Of a stretch of 45,317 nt of DNA, positions 6,601 to 16,697 are shown piece after piece. This DNA comes from a virus, in the IMG/VR virus record IMGVR_UViG_3300006987_000001, positions 1-45,317 of that record; one strand, 5' to 3'. Position 1 is the stretch's first letter. The number at the start of each line of letters is the position of its first letter. The notes below the pieces were generated by a model, which saw only the letters and a program-made list of their open reading frames with translations, was not told the DNA's origin and made no database searches. Made by a program: the position numbers and the translations under genes.

Positions 6601-9600
6601 CAAGCTGGGTAATATCATTCGGTGTAATCTTTAATTGAACGCCAGTGTTTGCGCTCACCCATGCACGCACGCCAGCCATAACGCGATTAACAAAGCGTTT
6701 AATGACTGCAAGCGGACCGCCACGCTCTGTTGCTTGCGCGTACTCAGTGATTAGGTATGGAATATATTCATCGCGTGCTTCGCTATCGCTGCCAGTCATT
6801 GCCTCTGCGCGACTCTTAGCTCTGACTGCATACTTATTACCAGACCTTACTAAGGCGTAAAAGTTTTCCATCAGGCTCATATAAGTTTGCGGTGCAAGCA
6901 TTGATTGAATACCAGCATGACCACCTAATTCGTGGAGTAACGTTGCGACGGCTGTACCAGTTGTAAGATTGTCAGCGATCAATACAACCTTACCTCTATG
7001 ATAAAAACCTTCGGCATCACTTGGGATAAGCAAGCGACCATCAGCATTTACAAAGTCGTTGAGGCTGCGCACTCGCAATTTGCCAGACTTGATAAGCGCT
7101 GAGACTACTTCTTTGCCGAAACGATTTTGTAGAACAGTAACAACCTGCTGGCTAGTGGTGCCAGTATTGCCTTTAGCTGGATTAGTTTTTGAAAATTTAG
7201 GCTGCTCATCTTTCGCTGGCACGCGGTCAGCGTCGGTCAATGGTCTTGCGCTGTTTGATCCTGATGCCTGCGCTTTTATGGCTGCCGCTTCTGCGCGTAG
7301 CGTGTCATCAAGCTCCTTGTATTCTGCGTGCTTCTCTCTGCGCTCAACCTCATTCTCAAAACTTTGGCTGGCGCGGCGCTCAAAGTTATCAGCATCCTTT
7401 TTAAATCCTTCTATCTTACTTTCGATAGCTGCTTTGTAGTCGGCAAGCCCATTCACACGATTAATAATACTGGTAGCAATACCTGACGCGCTGACTTCGC
7501 CGCTATTGTTATCGAATAGCACGTTATCGTTAGACTTAGGGATAGAGATATCAGCATCAGCGATAAAGGTTTCGCCAAGCATGACGCCATTATAGACCAC
7601 GTTATAGCCTGACGCGGTGCCAAGTACGTGTTCGCCTTGTGCTTGTGTCGCCTTTAATTTGTCAAAAGCCTTGATGATAGCCTCGCCAAACTCTTGACGG
7701 TTATCAAACGTCTTGCTGCCCACTTTACCAATGACGCCGCCTGTCTCAATGCTTTTATGATTGGCTAACAGTTTATTAACTTCGCTCAGCTCGCGCTCAG
7801 CACGCACAGCGCTCTCTCTACTGCGTTTGGCTTCGCGGCTGTTCTCAATCCTTGCGTTCTCGTAGGCTGAATAATAACGGTCCAGTCTTTCAACGTCTGC
7901 TGCCAGTCCTGCCAGCTGTAACGCTCGCGGATCACCTGACGATAATGCGCTGGCTTGTTCAAACGCGCTTGCCTCACTGATATCATCCATGTGACGCATT
8001 GAGATATCACCATTCATTGCCTGCTGAATAAAGCGAGCTTTACGCGCCACCATTCCCCACATGGTACTGTCATAACTGCCTTTAGTGGCATACGCTCGAA
8101 TAACGACTTCTTTATTCTGGTTGCCTTGACGAATGATACGACCTTCACGCTGTTCAACGGTAGCTGGATACCATGGAGAATCTAGGTGCGCTAAATGTGT
8201 TAAGCGTTTTTGAGCGTTCACGCCTGTTTCCATGTTCGAGCCACCAATCAAGATACGCTTACGACCTTGGCGCATATCTTCAAACAACTTGCCTTTTTTA
8301 GCGTGGCTATTAGCATCTGCCATAAAAGCGATATGGTCTGGCTCAACGCCTAAGCGGATAAGCTCGCTATTAATCCATGCTTTCATATCAAAGCCGGTAC
8401 TGGCTGCCGATTGTGCGCCCAGTCCGATATTGGTAAACAGCATTTGCGCGCCGCCGGTCAACTCGTCAACATTGCCCTTGCCGTCGTGGTACTCGTTGTT
8501 TGCGGTATCATGATAGGCTTGCGCCATATCTGCAATGGCTCGGTTTAACTTGCTGTTGGGGTCACTAGGTAAATCAGGGTTATTAAAGCGTAGATCGATA
8601 GCACCAAAACGACCATCATTAATGATCTTTAAAATGTTGTCATCGCCTTTTTTCGGCTTGCCGCTGCGATTGCGTGTTGCGGTGATACGGTCTGCTAAGC
8701 CTTGTTGAAACTCGTCAAAACCGTCCGGCGCTGGCACGCTGATAATCTGACGCCCACCACCTACGATATCGGGACGTTGAACAACATCGCCCAACTGGTC
8801 ACTGGTCAATACATCCATAAACCAGCGCACGCGGCTCATAAGCTCCGGCACGTTTAGGAATTTCGCAAAGCGTGGCACCACCTCATAATTACCAGCGGCG
8901 TTCTGCTCTAAGCCTTTAACCACTTCACCAAACTGATTAGACCAATTATCAAAGTGGTGTAACCCATCTTTGCGTAACTGCTTCGGCTGGAAGTACGTTT
9001 GTACTGAAAACAGCTCGCCCATCGTATTGGTAACGGGTGTTCCTGACGCCCCAACGATGGCGCGTGTCGGATTTTTCTCGCGGATAAGCTCAATCTTCAT
9101 CTGCAAGTCGCTTGCCATTTGCGAGCCACTTGAAACAATGCCTTTGATTCTGCCCTGCCTTGTGGCATAGCTTAGCTTGCGGTACTCGTGCATCTCATCA
9201 ACGATCAGTTTATCGACGCCCATATCCTCAAAGAATGTGGTGTCGTCTTTGGCTTCCGCTTTTAGCAAGTCGGTTAGCTTGGTTTCCATCGTTTGAATAT
9301 TGCGTTCAAGCTGGCGTACTGACTGCGAATTATCCTCACCCTTCACGCTTTTGGCGGTCAATAATGCTTCGCGCCAGTCATTGAGTGTGTTTTCAAGAAA
9401 TTTCTTTTGCGTCTCTGGCTTCACGCCAATCTTCCCAAACGCGGTATGAGTGATGATAATAGCATCGGGATTATTAACCGATATCTCAGCAACAAACTGC
9501 TTGCGGTTATGGGTATGAAAGTTTTGTTCATCAGCGACTACGATATCGGCGGCTGGATAAAGCATTAAAAACTCTTGGCTAAACTGCGCAAGCATGTGAT

Positions 9601-12600
9601 TAGGCACCACAAACATAGGCTTGTTGATAAGTCCTAGTCGCTTCTCTTCCATCGCTGCGGCAATCATGGTGAATGTCTTGCCAGCGCCGACCGCATGGTT
9701 AAGATATACATCACCTTGGCTGACCACGCGATAAATACCGGTCTTTTGATGCGGCCTTAGCTTGATCTTGCTCGACATGCCAGCCAATGTTAAGTGATCG
9801 CCGTTAAAGGTTGGCGGCACAATGTTGTTGTAGTTCTTGTTGTAATACTCAGCCAGCGTGTTGGCGCGTTCGGTATCTTTCCATATCCAATCTTTAAATG
9901 CCTTTTGAATCTTACTTGCCATTTGTTCTGCAAGCTCGGTTTTCTCTGCATCGGTATATGATTTACCATCTACCGTATAAGACACGGTGATAGGCTTGCT
10001 GTTTAAGATGGCGTCCATCAGCTCTTTGGTGGTTTTGCTTGGCGTCTGGTAGTCTGAGTTACGCGAGTAACCCGAAACATCCCATATTCCGGCGGCACCT
10101 GAGTAGCTGGCGGTGATATTAGCATCCAACACTTCTTGTGAGAACTGCTTGATAACCTCACCGGGTATCCAGCCTGAGCCTAAGTTGCTGGAGATATCGT
10201 TAGGCGCGATAAATTTTGGCTGCACATCCTTTAGTGCGTCAACATTCTTTTGATAGATATTATCTTTGGCTGCCATTGCTTCAGCGGTTGCCAGCTTTTC
10301 AACGACGTTTCCTGATAGATATATCTCTGCCATTTCCACAGCACCCGTTTCTGGGTTAGTGAATACTTGACTGCCTAGATCAGCGATAACTTCTTGCTCG
10401 CTCTTGTTGACCAATTTAGCAATTTGCTTAATATTAGGCGTACCCACTTCGTTGAGTACATACACTAAGGCGTCCTGCGTGGTCTTGATGGTAGGCGTCT
10501 TTGGCTTATTGAGCGTGCGGCCTTTAAAGTAACTGCCTTTCTCGATAACCGCATTTTTACCGACGACCTCACCATCAACGATGTTTTCAAGCGCACTTGC
10601 CACATAGCCGTCGACATCAAGGAATAGTATCGCCTTGTTTGCAAAGCGCGTGGTAGTAATCTCTTTGCCGTCTGCTCTCTCAGTGGTTGAGATAGTGTGC
10701 GCCATTAAGCGACCATGCTTTTTGACAAAGCTGTCATAGGCGGTATTGAGGCTATCTAAGGAGTCCTGCCAATTAGGATTGTCGTTTAACTGGTCTTGTT
10801 GCGATTGCTTAAAGGCATCACGCACGCCGGTATAGTCGGTTAGGAATTGAATTTGCGGATCAGTTAGGGCAATACGCTTGCCATTGGTGCCGTAACGATG
10901 GGTTAATGGCTTGCCTACGCCGTCAATCACCTTCATGAGATTGCCGTCTTTTACATAGACGCCGCCTTCACGCTGCTGGCTAGACTTAACGCCATAATCA
11001 ATCTCAGCGACCTTAGCAGCTTCAGCATTACTGCCGCGTGCTGGCTTGAATATATCTTTCGGTAGCTGCGCGATAGCGGTTTCTATTTGACCGGCCAAGT
11101 TATTGCTATCAGACTCTACGGTATAAGTGGGTCCAAACTGACCACTGGTTATCGTATTACGGCCCAACACCATGTTAGGGTTATCAATAAAGTATTCATT
11201 GATTGAGATTTTTTCACCATCGATTGTTTTTTCTTGGGTGTCCGTCCACTTAACCCCGTTGCTTACTTCATCAGGTAGTCGCTTACGCAAGAAGATAATA
11301 TCGGTAACAACGGCTGTTCCAGCCTCATCTTTAAACGCGGTATTCGGCAAACGGATTGCGCCAATCAGATCAGCTTGTTCAGCAAAACTATCGCGTGCTG
11401 CTGTGTTGGTTTTATCCATCGAGCCTTTAGAGGTGACAAACGCCATGACGCCGCCGGGCTTTAGCTTGTCCAGCGTCTTAGCAAAGAAGTAATCATGAAT
11501 TAGGTAGGGCTTTTTATTCTTGCCAGCACCATAATTATATGAGATATCAGCAAACGGCGGGTTTCCGACTGCTACATCAAAATGATTGTCCGGCAATTTA
11601 ACTTTAGTGTAGTCGCCCATACTCATGTCTGACAATGGATATAAGTGCTTGGCTATTAATGCAGTCGTTGGATCAAGCTCAACGCCTACATAGTGAGACT
11701 TGCTTGCCATATCACGAGGCATTAGGCCATTAAACACGCCTATGCCGCTGGCTGGTTCGAACACTTGACCGCCTTTAAAGCCAAACTGCTCTAACGCGGC
11801 ATAGATACCGTTTACGATTGACGGTGGTGTGTAGTGTGCATACTGAGTGGTGCGGCGTGCGGTTGCATACTCGCTGTCTGTCAGTAGGGATTTTAGTTTT
11901 TCGCCCAGCGCTTCCCATCGTGGCGATGAATAGCCTTTAGTTGGGTGAGGGAATATTTCAATCTTAGATGAACCCCAGCCTTTATAGTCAGCAAGCAATG
12001 CTTGTTCATCAGGCGTGGCATGACGCCCTTCGCTTTCCAACTCTTGCACAAGCTCAATGATTTCGACGTTGCGCTCGCCAATCTCAAACCAGCTTGGTTG
12101 TTTGGCGTTCTCGTCTCTTGGCGGTATGGCGTAGTCAGTAGCTTTTACTGCGACGGATTTAGCAGACTTCGCATTTGCTCCATCATTTGATTGAGTGCTT
12201 CCCGTTCTGCTTCTGCTGTCAGTAGATGTTGCTCGCTTATTCTTTCCTGCGGATTGTCCAGCTTCATCACCGTCATTAGTATCTGATCGGTTGCTACGTC
12301 CATCGATGTTAGGTACGTCGCTAGTAAGCTCTGCTTCAGCTCGTCCAGTGTTCCGGCTTTCTGCATCTGCTTGGTCTGCTGTGGATAACTCTCCATCAGC
12401 ACGCTGTCTATCGTCTTGATTACTTGTTCCGGCGTCATTGTTGTTATCCTTTTTGGCTGCCAATTCTTCTTTGGTTAAGTAGCGATCCTCTCTTGGCTGC
12501 TGCTCAATGCCAGTCGGAGTGATTGATACCGTTTCATTGTTAAATATACCGTATTCTTCAATCGCACGTACACCACTTTTGTTCTCGTACAATGGTAGGC

Positions 12601-15600
12601 CGGATTGGTTTTCGCCTACAAAGGTTTTCATTTGCGGCCCACTGCCTACGGTTTGTGGGTATTTTGGCTTGGCTGGCGCGATAGACTCGCTCGCCTGCTC
12701 GGACTCAGCCTTTAACTGATCGTACTCGCGCTTACTGTCCGCTACACTGGTCATACCTTCAGTATCAAGTCCGTCCCAGTTTCGAGCGCCTTCCCAAAAC
12801 GATAGTAATTGAGGCTTGATATTATCTCCAAAGTCCTCAACCATTAATTTAGCATAATCACCAAACTTGCGCACACCGCTTTCAATGTATGCACCTGCCA
12901 GCGTCATACCAGCAATTGCCATTTCTGGGTCAAAGCCTGAGTTGACTTGCCCCATCTTAGATTTCAATAGTGCGCGTGCGGCTGCTACCTTGTCTTCGGT
13001 GAATAATTTGTTGTCAGCAAAACGACTTTTGGCTTCTTGTTCGCTCACATCATTCTGTGATTTCTCGCTAGCGGATTTCTTCGCCGCTGCTCGTTTGGCT
13101 GGCGCGGACTGCTCGCCAGTCGGTGTAGATGGCGTGGTTCGGCTGCTAGTTAATTCTGCAAACTGCTCGTCGGTAATATTTTTGGGTGACTTGGTTGCGG
13201 ACGGCGCCTCAAAGCTACCTACACGAGAACCAAACATATTGTTAAATTCAGCAATACTGCGTCTTTGGGGTGAAAAATTCTTATCCGCATTGGGCGAGTT
13301 GGGATTAGGAATAAATAGCGTGCTCACTGAATTTACGCCGCCGCTACTATTAAACTCAACGTTAGTTATTTCATACTCATTATTGTTTTTCGCGGTAACT
13401 CTATCCCCTGCGACCAACTTCCTCTCGGAGTTGTCTTGGCTTTCCGATACCGTTTCCGCTTTTGCTACATCGGCTTGAGGCGTGCCTTCAGCTTTCGGCT
13501 GAATCTCAAAGCGAGACTTGCCAGCGCTCACAACCTCATGTGTACCGGACAAGCCTTTCTTGGCAATAAACGCTTGCGCCTTGTCGTTACTACCAAACCA
13601 TTTAGCCTGACCATCTTTACCGATAGCAACATCATTGTTAGGTGCTACGGTATTTTGCTGTGGTGTTGGCGTACTATTGCTTAGTGAGCGCCCTTGTATT
13701 TCATCGACGCGCTTAGCGAATGTCTCAAACTCTGCGTCTGTTCCACCGTACTCACCATCTTCATTGATAGTCATACCCAATTCAGTAGCAGCTTGCTCTT
13801 GTGCTTGTGTATAACTTGGTTTTGCTGGCGCGTTCGGCACAATCTCAAAGCCACCACCTTTCACCTGTTTAATGGTAACGCTATCAGGGTCAAGCTTTTG
13901 TTTCTTGATAGCAGCTTTTGCGGCCGGCTGGCTCTTATAGATACCCTCGTCAGTAGTCGGCGCTGGTATATTGATGACTGGGTTTTCATCGGTTAGCTGG
14001 GTAGCAGCTGGCTTCGTCCAGCCTACCTTCTCGCTTATCGTCTCTTGAATTACCCTGTTAATTTCAGGCTGCGGCAATCCTGCTTCTTCGGCGCGTTTCT
14101 GTGCGTCAAACATAGCTTGTGGGTCGCTGCCATAGTTATTATTAATATCATCTTTAAGGTTATCAAGCGTATAACTAGCAGCCTCCTGCTCAGCCTTCAC
14201 TGGTACTTGCTCGCTTGTCTGTACGGCTGCGCCTTCACGACTTTGGCGAATGCCGTCTAAGCGCTCAGTGAACCACTGGTGCAACTCTTTTTGCACGCCC
14301 TCTGGCATAGACTGCCAATCGGCCTTAGCGACGTTCTGCTCAACTTGCCCGCCAAACGCATCCGCGATTGCTTTCGCCTTGGCTGCGGCTGGCATGTTGC
14401 TATCCCAAAAACGTGCCAGCTTAAACGGCGCGCCATCAGCACCCACGATAGTAGTATCAAACGATTCATTTTCATAAGGCTGTGCAAGCTGCTCGCGTGT
14501 CGATAGCAACTCATCTTCTTTGGCACGATCAGCTTCGCGCTGTTCAATTTTTTGCGCGACAGCTTGTTTTTCTGCATCAGTAGTAGCGGCTTGCGCCTCT
14601 TGCTGTAACTGACCGTTGATTTGCTGCTGTTTTGCGCGCTCACTGGCGATGTAATCATTAATACTTGCGGTAGCACCTTTGATGCTTTCTTGCTGCTGTG
14701 CGAACGCTGTGTCCTGTTCTGTGGCTGCGGCTCGACTGACCACGCCTGACAATCCTTGCTTACCTTCACCGCGCTTGCTGTCGTACCAGCTTTGGGCGGC
14801 TGCAATTGATTCCTCTAATGGCTTCTCACTACTACCGTCTTCAATCGCCTCATCAAGTGCTGCTTGCTCTGCAATAAGCTCAGCAATCTGTGCGTCTTGG
14901 GCATCAAGCTCTTTTTCGCTCAATACTGGTGCGGCTGGCGTTGCTTGCGGGGCTGGCGTGCCATCTGGGTTTAATGCGTTCTCAAAGCCTTGGTCATCCA
15001 GTTCAGTAGCGCCATCGACTTGACCGTCAAATTCGGTTGCCGTGCTATTGGTTGGTTCAATACGTGGTGCGCGACGTGCCAGCGAGGTGCGAGGAATACT
15101 TGCCTTTTCTGCCTCTGCTGCCATGGCATCAAGTGCGGCGCGAGTTTCTTCCACACGCGCCGTTAGTGCCTGACCTTCTGGTGATCGTGGCGATACAGCT
15201 TCAATCTGCTGTTGAAGCTGCGGTATTTGTCCGGCAACTTCAGCATAGGCTTGTTGTGCGGCTTTTAAATCATCTTGTGCTTGCTGTAGTTTTGAGTTGC
15301 GTGTGCCAACATAGACACCGCCGCCCATTATACCGCCCAAGATACCGCCCATCAGCATCGCTTCCTTAAGCTGCGGCTGATTTATCTTGTCTTTACCTCC
15401 TGCACGCAAATCAACGGCAGCTTTCTGTGCTGTGTAGTCGGTATAACCTTCTTGCAACGCTTCTTCAGCGACGTTCAATCCGATAATGCCTGTGCCAACG
15501 GCTGCCGGTAGTGCGTACTTTGCCACCTTGCCAGCATCAGCCTTGACCGCAAGTTTGTTAAATACTTTTTGCCCAAACTTACTGACGGCACCACCAGTGG

Positions 15601-16690
15601 CGCGGTTGGCAGTGAATGAGCCTATGCCCGGCGCAAGCATACTAAGTGCTAATGTTGCCAAGCCTACCGTATGCCCTGATTCTTCTGCTATGCTGCTAAT
15701 AGTTTGCTCGCGTGCCTTTTCCCACGCCTTATCTTCATCTAGGCCAGATTTTATATTGTCGTTAAAGTGATTCTCAAACAATTCTTTCGAGCGAGGCTTA
15801 TTAGCGAGCTGCAAAGCAGTGACTTCTTCGATCTCTTGTTTGGTGCTATCATTACCATCACCGTATGCTTGTGGGTACATGGTCGCGGCGGCTGTGCCGT
15901 ATGCTGTGGCGGCTGTCATCTTCGCACCAGCACCGGCTAACTGCGCACCTTTTGCGGCGGCACCGGCACCTGTAAAGCTTAAAGCAAGGTTTGGTATTTG
16001 CTCAACGGCAGACAAGGCAAGCTTCTGTCCAAAATTTCCGTTCTGCTGAATATCAGCGTAGGCTGGATAGACTTGCTGTAAGTTATCCTCATGGCGCTCT
16101 AACGCCTTAGCGCCTCGGTCAAAGATTCCACCGTCGTCATTTTCGCCAATATCAGCGGCAAGCTGTAACGGATAACGCAAAGCTCTTGATGAGCCAGTAG
16201 CAAGCGCGCCCAATACCGCTTCGGCAGTATCACGAGCTGCCATTGCTGCGGAAGTTCTTTTGACGTAGGCGTCACCCCCTATTTTCTCTGCGTCTTTTAA
16301 TCTGTGTTCGTTATCTACACTACGCTGCGTCTGCCCTTTTTTTCTTAACGTACCTATCTGCTGCTGCGCTTTGGCTTTAGCTGATTGCAAGTCTTTATAG
16401 TTTTTATTAAAAAGACTGTCATAAGTTTGTTGATAGGCTTTACTGCCCGGCTTTAAATGTGGTGCCCGTGTTTTAAGCTCTTGCTTCAGCTTAGCCTCAA
16501 CCTTTGGCTTCCATGTGCTGTTCTCCCACTTACGTAAGGCCGCCGCTACTACTTTTTTATCTTCATTAGCGTAGCTTTTGCCAGCAATATTCAGTAAGCC
16601 TGAATACGGAATTGACTGCTCGCTGCGTTTTATCTGCTGGCTAGTTAAAGTGCGCTCAGCAATACCTAATAGTTTTTTATCTAAGCTCAT
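3671..16690 (-). CDS. Giant polyvalent protein: adenine methylase, SNF2-type helicase, zincin-like motif, LPD38-like C-terminus
   Basis: At 4339 aa this gene takes 29% of the window. The N-terminal 480 residues are helical with Ala/Gly-rich hydrophobic stretches (about 445-462, GILGGIMGGGVYVG), as in ejection proteins. A coiled, low-complexity linker follows, with two copies of a small domain (about 913-948 and 1027-1063). The methylase domain spans about 1540-1900, with SAM motif FEPASGIG at 1644 and catalytic NPPF at 1710-1713. The helicase spans about 2300-2950, with Walker A GAGKT at 2335-2339, DEMH at 2498-2501 and motif VI QREGRIIRQG from 2847. HELGGH at 3253-3258 is a metallopeptidase-type motif. 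The C-terminus resembles large-polyvalent-protein domain LPD38. Such proteins (P1 DarB and relatives) are packaged and injected to shield incoming DNA. Its place after two ejection proteins fits that role. The ribosome site is weak and the start lies 8 bases after the upstream gene. Confidence 0.9.
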   Translation of the reverse strand: MSLDKKLLGIAERTLTSQQIKRSEQSIPYSGLLNIAGKSYANEDKKVVAAALRKWENSTWKPKVEAKLKQELKTRAPHLKPGSKAYQQTYDSLFNKNYKDLQSAKAKAQQQIGTLRKKGQTQRSVDNEHRLKDAEKIGGDAYVKRTSAAMAARDTAEAVLGALATGSSRALRYPLQLAADIGENDDGGIFDRGAKALERHEDNLQQVYPAYADIQQNGNFGQKLALSAVEQIPNLALSFTGAGAAAKGAQLAGAGAKMTAATAYGTAAATMYPQAYGDGNDSTKQEIEEVTALQLANKPRSKELFENHFNDNIKSGLDEDKAWEKAREQTISSIAEESGHTVGLATLALSMLAPGIGSFTANRATGGAVSKFGQKVFNKLAVKADAGKVAKYALPAAVGTGIIGLNVAEEALQEGYTDYTAQKAAVDLRAGGKDKINQPQLKEAMLMGGILGGIMGGGVYVGTRNSKLQQAQDDLKAAQQAYAEVAGQIPQLQQQIEAVSPRSPEGQALTARVEETRAALDAMAAEAEKASIPRTSLARRAPRIEPTNSTATEFDGQVDGATELDDQGFENALNPDGTPAPQATPAAPVLSEKELDAQDAQIAELIAEQAALDEAIEDGSSEKPLEESIAAAQSWYDSKRGEGKQGLSGVVSRAAATEQDTAFAQQQESIKGATASINDYIASERAKQQQINGQLQQEAQAATTDAEKQAVAQKIEQREADRAKEDELLSTREQLAQPYENESFDTTIVGADGAPFKLARFWDSNMPAAAKAKAIADAFGGQVEQNVAKADWQSMPEGVQKELHQWFTERLDGIRQSREGAAVQTSEQVPVKAEQEAASYTLDNLKDDINNNYGSDPQAMFDAQKRAEEAGLPQPEINRVIQETISEKVGWTKPAATQLTDENPVINIPAPTTDEGIYKSQPAAKAAIKKQKLDPDSVTIKQVKGGGFEIVPNAPAKPSYTQAQEQAATELGMTINEDGEYGGTDAEFETFAKRVDEIQGRSLSNSTPTPQQNTVAPNNDVAIGKDGQAKWFGSNDKAQAFIAKKGLSGTHEVVSAGKSRFEIQPKAEGTPQADVAKAETVSESQDNSERKLVAGDRVTAKNNNEYEITNVEFNSSGGVNSVSTLFIPNPNSPNADKNFSPQRRSIAEFNNMFGSRVGSFEAPSATKSPKNITDEQFAELTSSRTTPSTPTGEQSAPAKRAAAKKSASEKSQNDVSEQEAKSRFADNKLFTEDKVAAARALLKSKMGQVNSGFDPEMAIAGMTLAGAYIESGVRKFGDYAKLMVEDFGDNIKPQLLSFWEGARNWDGLDTEGMTSVADSKREYDQLKAESEQASESIAPAKPKYPQTVGSGPQMKTFVGENQSGLPLYENKSGVRAIEEYGIFNNETVSITPTGIEQQPREDRYLTKEELAAKKDNNNDAGTSNQDDRQRADGELSTADQADAESRNTGRAEAELTSDVPNIDGRSNRSDTNDGDEAGQSAGKNKRATSTDSRSRTGSTQSNDGANAKSAKSVAVKATDYAIPPRDENAKQPSWFEIGERNVEIIELVQELESEGRHATPDEQALLADYKGWGSSKIEIFPHPTKGYSSPRWEALGEKLKSLLTDSEYATARRTTQYAHYTPPSIVNGIYAALEQFGFKGGQVFEPASGIGVFNGLMPRDMASKSHYVGVELDPTTALIAKHLYPLSDMSMGDYTKVKLPDNHFDVAVGNPPFADISYNYGAGKNKKPYLIHDYFFAKTLDKLKPGGVMAFVTSKGSMDKTNTAARDSFAEQADLIGAIRLPNTAFKDEAGTAVVTDIIFLRKRLPDEVSNGVKWTDTQEKTIDGEKISINEYFIDNPNMVLGRNTITSGQFGPTYTVESDSNNLAGQIETAIAQLPKDIFKPARGSNAEAAKVAEIDYGVKSSQQREGGVYVKDGNLMKVIDGVGKPLTHRYGTNGKRIALTDPQIQFLTDYTGVRDAFKQSQQDQLNDNPNWQDSLDSLNTAYDSFVKKHGRLMAHTISTTERADGKEITTTRFANKAILFLDVDGYVASALENIVDGEVVGKNAVIEKGSYFKGRTLNKPKTPTIKTTQDALVYVLNEVGTPNIKQIAKLVNKSEQEVIADLGSQVFTNPETGAVEMAEIYLSGNVVEKLATAEAMAAKDNIYQKNVDALKDVQPKFIAPNDISSNLGSGWIPGEVIKQFSQEVLDANITASYSGAAGIWDVSGYSRNSDYQTPSKTTKELMDAILNSKPITVSYTVDGKSYTDAEKTELAEQMASKIQKAFKDWIWKDTERANTLAEYYNKNYNNIVPPTFNGDHLTLAGMSSKIKLRPHQKTGIYRVVSQGDVYLNHAVGAGKTFTMIAAAMEEKRLGLINKPMFVVPNHMLAQFSQEFLMLYPAADIVVADEQNFHTHNRKQFVAEISVNNPDAIIITHTAFGKIGVKPETQKKFLENTLNDWREALLTAKSVKGEDNSQSVRQLERNIQTMETKLTDLLKAEAKDDTTFFEDMGVDKLIVDEMHEYRKLSYATRQGRIKGIVSSGSQMASDLQMKIELIREKNPTRAIVGASGTPVTNTMGELFSVQTYFQPKQLRKDGLHHFDNWSNQFGEVVKGLEQNAAGNYEVVPRFAKFLNVPELMSRVRWFMDVLTSDQLGDVVQRPDIVGGGRQIISVPAPDGFDEFQQGLADRITATRNRSGKPKKGDDNILKIINDGRFGAIDLRFNNPDLPSDPNSKLNRAIADMAQAYHDTANNEYHDGKGNVDELTGGAQMLFTNIGLGAQSAASTGFDMKAWINSELIRLGVEPDHIAFMADANSHAKKGKLFEDMRQGRKRILIGGSNMETGVNAQKRLTHLAHLDSPWYPATVEQREGRIIRQGNQNKEVVIRAYATKGSYDSTMWGMVARKARFIQQAMNGDISMRHMDDISEASAFEQASALSSGDPRALQLAGLAADVERLDRYYSAYENARIENSREAKRSRESAVRAERELSEVNKLLANHKSIETGGVIGKVGSKTFDNRQEFGEAIIKAFDKLKATQAQGEHVLGTASGYNVVYNGVMLGETFIADADISIPKSNDNVLFDNNSGEVSASGIATSIINRVNGLADYKAAIESKIEGFKKDADNFERRASQSFENEVERREKHAEYKELDDTLRAEAAAIKAQASGSNSARPLTDADRVPAKDEQPKFSKTNPAKGNTGTTSQQVVTVLQNRFGKEVVSALIKSGKLRVRSLNDFVNADGRLLIPSDAEGFYHRGKVVLIADNLTTGTAVATLLHELGGHAGIQSMLAPQTYMSLMENFYALVRSGNKYAVRAKSRAEAMTGSDSEARDEYIPYLITEYAQATERGGPLAVIKRFVNRVMAGVRAWVSANTGVQLKITPNDITQLAERMVKRLAEQSASDMTIAGIENMTAAQMQFSQESVQQANTPAFREWFDANNPDTRYSRRYSTLGTDGKPVTAKEKARDRVALAQATTMSSKFGVNLLLRRHLATPQHVALLNPVFKIFTDNVQARIAYENNEAGLIQTYLPEIWDTRLIVGKKKAAMERVSKAIFDGTMADKVWGDNELQTMFDLTDKDIHFYRRARQAIDGSVMNMTVDTLSSLAKGTKLVNIETIHRLKLQGMHPIFHNLALQQYMTDELEKLAKGGLITPKAEARMQKQLDAVFDVMGAIAGKYEKLVEDGYAPLMRFGHYAVEVRDKVSNDLDLFELYETKGQQRKAIKELKERYDETQFTVGTGTLNPEAFKQFKNKGLSPETVQLFAAELGLDDDGAYQAYLKVAVSDRSALKRLIHRKKVPGYSEDMPRVLSSFVMSNARYSGRGLYNSEIERSIQDIEDGNLQNEAQKVFENMENPQEEFAGTRSMMFHYFMGFSPAFLFLNLTQPFTQTIPKLTAYAGAARAHAYMAQALAMVGKHAGSAAINMGKKVAGLPTPSWTGFEDNLPAWVNRDDYLRMAREGHLDPQNIYMIKGLERGKQGVASGVWGNIEAAAGWPAEVSESMNRRSTMIAAFRVAKDMGDAKLKEKGFDSKYDFAVSIIQQTQGIYNKGNRSGLARGNGKLGQYGPLILVFKQFTINYTEQMIRHGRDKEVSALAVAMMWQFALAGMLGLPFADDLRDIFEGIAYRVFGKAFNLPDYLEGLLGKSNADALMYGLASEKGRVDIYGRSSLGNVIPGTDVIRPGPTDWAEILGASSGFYESFFSAASMAADGKYKDALITASPRYIRDAASGAEIALTGSYRNTKGDKIMDLDKTDAVIKAMQFNPANNARPGRDRSNAYDMKNMLKAKTDYFSKHLAEAIYQENDERVDALYNEMDAWNERNAEHFNVDIDKIEKSAEKRVERKDFGSAERQNIQDSLALRQEELAGT

Positions 16691-16697
16691 AATTTAT

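Noticed and set aside
12145-12438. Open frames on either strand inside the giant gene (also 14257-14805)
   Set aside because: They overlap the giant gene in other frames, have no ribosome sites, and show skewed composition expected from shadows of a long gene.
12867-13478. Rightward open frame of about 200 codons within the giant gene region
   Set aside because: It lies opposite a low-complexity Ala/Ser-rich linker, which produces open antisense frames by composition.
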